In this document: in pieces, positions 60,567 through 64,000 of the stretch
How positions within the stretch are numbered: the stretch's first letter is position 1
How the letters are laid out: every line of letters begins with the position of its first letter
NCBI RefSeq assembly: GCF_026236535.1
Contig: NZ_JAHTMW010000015.1
Location: 111,217-175,216 of the forward strand
Length of the DNA stretch: 64,000 bases
Source of the DNA: Streptomyces sp. SKN60
GTDB lineage: Bacteria > Actinomycetota > Actinomycetes > Streptomycetales > Streptomycetaceae
Reading direction: 5' to 3'
Made by a program: the position numbers and the translations under genes
Notes under the pieces: model-generated
Database searches by the model: none
The model's input: the letters and a program-made list of their open reading frames with translations, nothing else
Told to the model about the DNA's origin: nothing

Positions 60567-63062
60567 CTAGTGACCTGCGCTGTCGACGACGGCCGCCCAC
60601 TCGTCGAGCAGCGCCTGCGCGGAGGTGTCGTCGGGACCCTCCGCCCACAGATGGGTGACGGCCTCCGCCGGGTCCGGCAGCACCATCACCCAGCGTCCGT
60701 CGGCCTCCACCACCCGCACGCCGTCCGTGGTGTCCACCGACCGGTCACCGGCCGCCTCCACCACCCGGCGCATCACCAGACCCTTGACCGCCCACGGCGT
60801 GGCGATGTCCCGGCGGAGCACATGCGCCCGCGGGATCCGCGCGTCGATCTGGCTCAGCGTGAGCTGTGTCCGCGCCACCAGACCGATCAGCCGCACGAAC
60901 GCCGCCGCCCCGTCGAAGACGGAACTGAACTCCGGCACGATGAAGCCGCCGCGCCCGTCACCACCGAAGATCGTCGACTCCTCCCGGCCGACCCGGGTCA
61001 GATCGTCCGGCGAGGTCGTCGTCCACTCCACCTGCGTGCCGTGGTACGCGGCGACCTGCTCGGCGATCCGCGTGGTCGTCACCGGCAGCGCCACCCGGCC
61101 CGACCTGCGCTCGGCGGCCACCAGATCGAGCATCACAAGCAGCGCCCGGTCGTCCTCGATGATCCGGCCCCGCTCGTCCACCAGCGAAAGACGCTCGCCG
61201 ACCGGGTCGAAGCGGACCCCGAACGCGGCCCGCGCCGACGCCACGATCTCCCCGAGCCGTACGAGCCCGGCCCGCCGGCTCTCCACCGACTCCGTCGGCC
61301 GCGACTCGTCGAGACCCGGATTGATCGTCAGCGAATCCACCTGGAGCCGCCCGAGCAGACTGGGCAGAACAAGCCCGGCACTGCCGTTGGACGCGTCCAC
61401 GACCACCTTCAGACCCGCCTCGGCGATGCCCGAGGTGTCCACGTTCCGCAGCAGCGAGCCCGTGTACGAGTCGAAGACGCTGGCCGGGAAGGACAGGTCA
61501 CCGATCTCTCCCGGGAACGCCCGCCGGTACTCCTGACGTGCGAAGACCCGGTCCAGCTTGCGCTGCCGCGCCTGCGAGAGATCGGCGCCCCGCTCGTCGA
61601 AGAACATGATGTCGACCGAGTCCGGCACCCCGGGCGAGGTCCGCACCATGATCCCGCCGGCCGACCCCCGCGCCGTCTGCTGCCGAGCCACCGGCAGCGG
61701 TACGTTCTCCAGGTCCCGTACGTCGATGGCGGCGGCCTGCAGCGCCGAGATCACCGCCCGCTTCAGCGCCCGCGCACCCCGGGAGTGGTCGCGTGCCGTG
61801 GTCACGGTCGCGCCCTTCTTCAGGGTGGTGGCGTACGCACCGGCCAGCCGCACGGCCAGCTCCGGCGTGATCTCCACGTTGATGATGCCGGAGACACCAC
61901 GGGCGCCGAAGAGATGCGCCTGGCCGCGGGACTCCCAGATCACGGAGGTGTTGACGAAGGCGCCGGCCTCGATCGTCTTGAAGGGGTAGACCCGCACATT
62001 CCCCTGGACGATCGATTCCTCACCGATCAGGCACTCGTCGCCGATGACGGCGCCGTCCTCGATCCGGGCGGCCCGCATCACATCGGTGTTCTTGCCGACG
62101 ACGCAGCCGCGCAGATTGCTCTGCTGCCCGATGTAGACGTTGTCGTGGATGACGGCCTTGTGAAGAAAGGCTCCGGTCTTCACGACGACGTTGGAGCCGA
62201 TGACGGTGTGCTCGCGGACCTCGGCGTCGGCCTCCACCTTGGCGTAGTCGCCGATGTAGAGCGGCCCGCGCAGCACGGCGTCGGGATGGACCTCCGCGCC
62301 CTCGGCGACCCAGACGCCCGGCGAGATCTCGAAGCCGTCGATGTCGACCTGGACCTTGCCCTCCAGGACGTCCGCCTGGGCCTTCACATAGCTCTCGTGG
62401 GTGCCCACGTCCTCCCAGTAGCCCTCGGCGACATAGCCGTAGATCGGCTTGCCCTCCTTCATGAGCTGCGGGAAGACATCACCCGACCAGTCGACCGGAA
62501 CATCCGCCTCGACGTAGTCGAAGACCTCGGGCTCCATGACGTAGATGCCCGTGTTCACCGTGTCCGAGAAGACCTGGCCCCAGGTCGGCTTCTCCAGGAA
62601 TCGTTCGACCTGTCCTTCCTCGTCGACGATCGTGATGCCGAATTCCAGCGGATTGGGCACCCGGGTCAGACAGACCGTGACGAGAGCGCCCTTCTCCTTG
62701 TGGAAGCGGATCAGATCGGTGAGGTCGAAGTCGGTGAGCGCGTCCCCCGAGATGACGAGAAAGGCGTCGTCCTTCAGCGCCTCCTCGGCGTTCTTCACAC
62801 TCCCCGCGGTGCCGAGCGGCTTCTCCTCGTTCGCGTACGTGAGCTCCATTCCGAGCTCTTCGCCGTCCCCGAAGTAATTGCGGACGAGAGAGGCGAGAAA
62901 CTGCACGGTGACGACGGTCTCGTTGAGACCGTGCCTCTTGAGCAGTCGCAGGACATGCTCCATGATCGGCCGGTTCACGACCGGCAGAAGAGGCTTGGGC
63001 ATGCTCGAGGTCATGGGGCGAAGGCGTGTGCCTTCGCCACCGGCCATCACGACGGCCTTCAT
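60567..63062 (-). CDS. manC: Fused NDP-sugar pyrophosphorylase / phosphomannomutase-like protein
   Basis: An 831-residue three-part protein. The nucleotidyltransferase (about 1-230) starts MKAVVMAGGEGTRLRPMT with the GGEGTRLRP loop (8-16). A left-handed beta-helix of hexapeptide repeats (about 250-370) follows, then an alpha-phosphohexomutase domain (about 380-830). In the mutase, the active-site Ser476 lies in GGIMVRTSPG instead of TASHNP, and the metal loop is DPVGER (619-624) instead of DPDxDR, so that half looks non-catalytic. It would make GDP-mannose or a related nucleotide sugar for glycans and protein mannosylation. Confidence 0.9.
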   Translation of the reverse strand: MKAVVMAGGEGTRLRPMTSSMPKPLLPVVNRPIMEHVLRLLKRHGLNETVVTVQFLASLVRNYFGDGEELGMELTYANEEKPLGTAGSVKNAEEALKDDAFLVISGDALTDFDLTDLIRFHKEKGALVTVCLTRVPNPLEFGITIVDEEGQVERFLEKPTWGQVFSDTVNTGIYVMEPEVFDYVEADVPVDWSGDVFPQLMKEGKPIYGYVAEGYWEDVGTHESYVKAQADVLEGKVQVDIDGFEISPGVWVAEGAEVHPDAVLRGPLYIGDYAKVEADAEVREHTVIGSNVVVKTGAFLHKAVIHDNVYIGQQSNLRGCVVGKNTDVMRAARIEDGAVIGDECLIGEESIVQGNVRVYPFKTIEAGAFVNTSVIWESRGQAHLFGARGVSGIINVEITPELAVRLAGAYATTLKKGATVTTARDHSRGARALKRAVISALQAAAIDVRDLENVPLPVARQQTARGSAGGIMVRTSPGVPDSVDIMFFDERGADLSQARQRKLDRVFARQEYRRAFPGEIGDLSFPASVFDSYTGSLLRNVDTSGIAEAGLKVVVDASNGSAGLVLPSLLGRLQVDSLTINPGLDESRPTESVESRRAGLVRLGEIVASARAAFGVRFDPVGERLSLVDERGRIIEDDRALLVMLDLVAAERRSGRVALPVTTTRIAEQVAAYHGTQVEWTTTSPDDLTRVGREESTIFGGDGRGGFIVPEFSSVFDGAAAFVRLIGLVARTQLTLSQIDARIPRAHVLRRDIATPWAVKGLVMRRVVEAAGDRSVDTTDGVRVVEADGRWVMVLPDPAEAVTHLWAEGPDDTSAQALLDEWAAVVDSAGH

Positions 63063-63178
63063 GTCGGAAGCGTCCTCCTTGAAGAGACGACGGTCCTGCC
63101 GACTTCACCTGTCCACTCGATGGCCCTTCGGCGTCCTCGTTCCGGCCGGCGTCGTTGCTCGGCACAGGACGGACGGGC

Positions 63179-63787
63179 TCAATCGGCCGCGGTATCCGCC
63201 TTCACGAGTCGACGGACCTGGACCACGTAGAGGATCCCTGCCCACCAATACAGAGTTGTACCCCATCCGGCGAAGGCCCACCCGAAAACTTCAGCGAGTG
63301 ACGCCACCCAGGTGTCTCCGTCACTGAGGAGCAGCAACGGGAACGCGTACATCAAGTTGAAAGTGGCAGCTTTCCCGAGGAAGTTCACCTGCGGCGGCGG
63401 ATAGCCGTGCCGGCGGAGGATGCCCACCATGACCAGCAGCATCGCCTCACGGGCCAAAAGCGCGATCGTGAGCCAGAGCGGCAGGATCTCCCGCCAGGTG
63501 AGACCCACCAGCGTGGAAAGGATGTACAGCCGGTCGGCGGCCGGATCGAGCAGCCGGCCGAGGCTGCTGATCTGATTCCAGCGCCGGGCCAGCTTCCCGT
63601 CGAGATAGTCACTGACACCGCTGAGCGCCAGGACGAGCAACGCCCAGCCGTCACTGTTGGGCCCACCGAACTCGGGCCGGAGGATCAACCACAGGAACAG
63701 GGGTACGCCGGCGAGGCGAGCCATGCTCAGGATGTTGGGGATGGTGAGTACCCGGTCCGTCTGAACGCGGGTCTCCTGGACCTCCAC
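63179..63787 (-). CDS. pgsA: CDP-alcohol phosphatidyltransferase (PgsA-like)
   Basis: A 202-residue membrane enzyme with the complete family motif D-G-x2-A-R-x8-G-x3-D-x3-D: Asp63, Gly64, Ala67, Arg68, Gly77, Asp81, Asp85 (DGKLARRW...GRLLDPAAD), plus Asp60. It transfers a phosphatidyl group from CDP-diacylglycerol to a glycerol- or inositol-type acceptor; position matches mycobacterial pgsA2. AGGAGG lies upstream of the GTG at 63787. Confidence 0.9.
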   Translation of the reverse strand: MEVQETRVQTDRVLTIPNILSMARLAGVPLFLWLILRPEFGGPNSDGWALLVLALSGVSDYLDGKLARRWNQISSLGRLLDPAADRLYILSTLVGLTWREILPLWLTIALLAREAMLLVMVGILRRHGYPPPQVNFLGKAATFNLMYAFPLLLLSDGDTWVASLAEVFGWAFAGWGTTLYWWAGILYVVQVRRLVKADTAAD

Positions 63788-63883
63788 CCGGGGGCCTCCT
63801 GTGGGAACGAGCTGACGATAGCCCCCTGACCTTACCCTCAGCCCCGCGGGCCTGCGGCACAGGGGTGCGCACAACGCAAAAAT

Positions 63884-63918
63884 GCCTCAACCCCCGGACG
63901 TGGTCCGGGGGTTGAGGC
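63884..63918 (-). terminator. rRNA operon terminator
   Basis: A perfect 16-bp stem (63884-63899 with 63903-63918), a GTG loop and a T-run on the minus strand, 9 nt beyond the 5S 3' end. It closes the rrn operon entering from the right edge. Confidence 0.95.
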
Positions 63919-63926
63919 TAAAAATT

Positions 63927-64000
63927 GTTCGGCGGCGTCCTACTCTCCCACAGGGTCCCCCCTGCAGTACCATCGGCGCTGAAAGGCTTAGCTTCCGGGT
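63927..64000 (-). rRNA. rrf: 5S ribosomal RNA (3' part, runs off the right edge)
   Basis: The minus strand reads ACCCGGAAGCTAAGCC, continues through CAGCGCCGATGGTACTGC, and ends GAGTAGGACGCCGCCGAAC. This is the 3' two-thirds of a Streptomyces 5S rRNA. The 5' end and the 23S/16S genes lie beyond the window. The 3' end is taken at 63927. Confidence 0.97.

Noticed and set aside
59097..63230. 1377-codon plus-strand open frame
   Set aside because: Antisense to four conserved genes; Arg/His/Pro-rich shadow.

Overview
The window is about 64 kb of very GC-rich DNA. It looks like a Streptomyces chromosome arm or core segment: strong GC bias at third codon positions, many GTG starts, long antisense shadow ORFs, RHS/FG-GAP secreted giants, and a gene order I recognise from the tuf3 to pgsA interval of Streptomyces. 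The left edge cuts a divergent EF-Tu gene (minus strand). The right edge cuts a 5S rRNA gene (minus strand), followed by its rrn terminator.

Layout. 1-12.8 kb holds metabolism and housekeeping genes: EF-Tu3, an AlkD-like protein, a TVP38/DedA-like membrane protein, a thiolase with a divergent HxlR regulator, UppP, a second Lnt-like apolipoprotein N-acyltransferase, a Gfo/Idh/MocA oxidoreductase, an FAD monooxygenase with a divergent TetR regulator, a DinB-fold thiol protein, a small lipoprotein and uracil-DNA glycosylase. 12.8-17.6 kb holds an orphan peptide-binding lipoprotein, two SDR/FabG-like reductases and an overlapping HipA-like kinase/DUF3037 pair.

17.8-30.8 kb is the outstanding accessory locus. 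A 1648-residue secreted protein (DNRLRE-like, LGFP and FG-GAP repeats) is divergent from a 2406-residue secreted RHS/YD-repeat protein. The RHS protein ends in a Hint autoprocessing domain and a 116-residue toxin-like tip. A lower-GC small gene follows, placed as an immunity protein. This is a polymorphic-toxin locus. The toxin tip and the immunity gene are not families I can name with certainty.

31-49.7 kb is rich in regulators and transporters: a ROK regulator, CbiZ, a Tat-exported Rieske lipoprotein, an isochorismatase fold with all three catalytic positions changed, LysR/EamA, MocR with two flavin-binding partners and two more EamA exporters, a Clp-N protein, PadR/PhzF, a CPBP protease homologue, a GCS2 ligase and small conserved Streptomyces proteins.

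49.7-64 kb is conserved actinobacterial core: gcvP behind a tandem glycine riboswitch, PRC-barrel, DinB polymerase, MerR, DUF151, FtsR-like MerR, GarA-like FHA, DUF881-Sbp-DUF881, a fused NDP-sugar pyrophosphorylase/phosphomannomutase and a CDP-alcohol phosphatidyltransferase. From memory this matches the order of the M. tuberculosis Rv1822-Rv1832 block.

Several regulators carry perfect palindromes in their divergent promoters. At least eight genes have a -10-like hexamer only 5-7 nt before the start codon, which predicts leaderless mRNAs.
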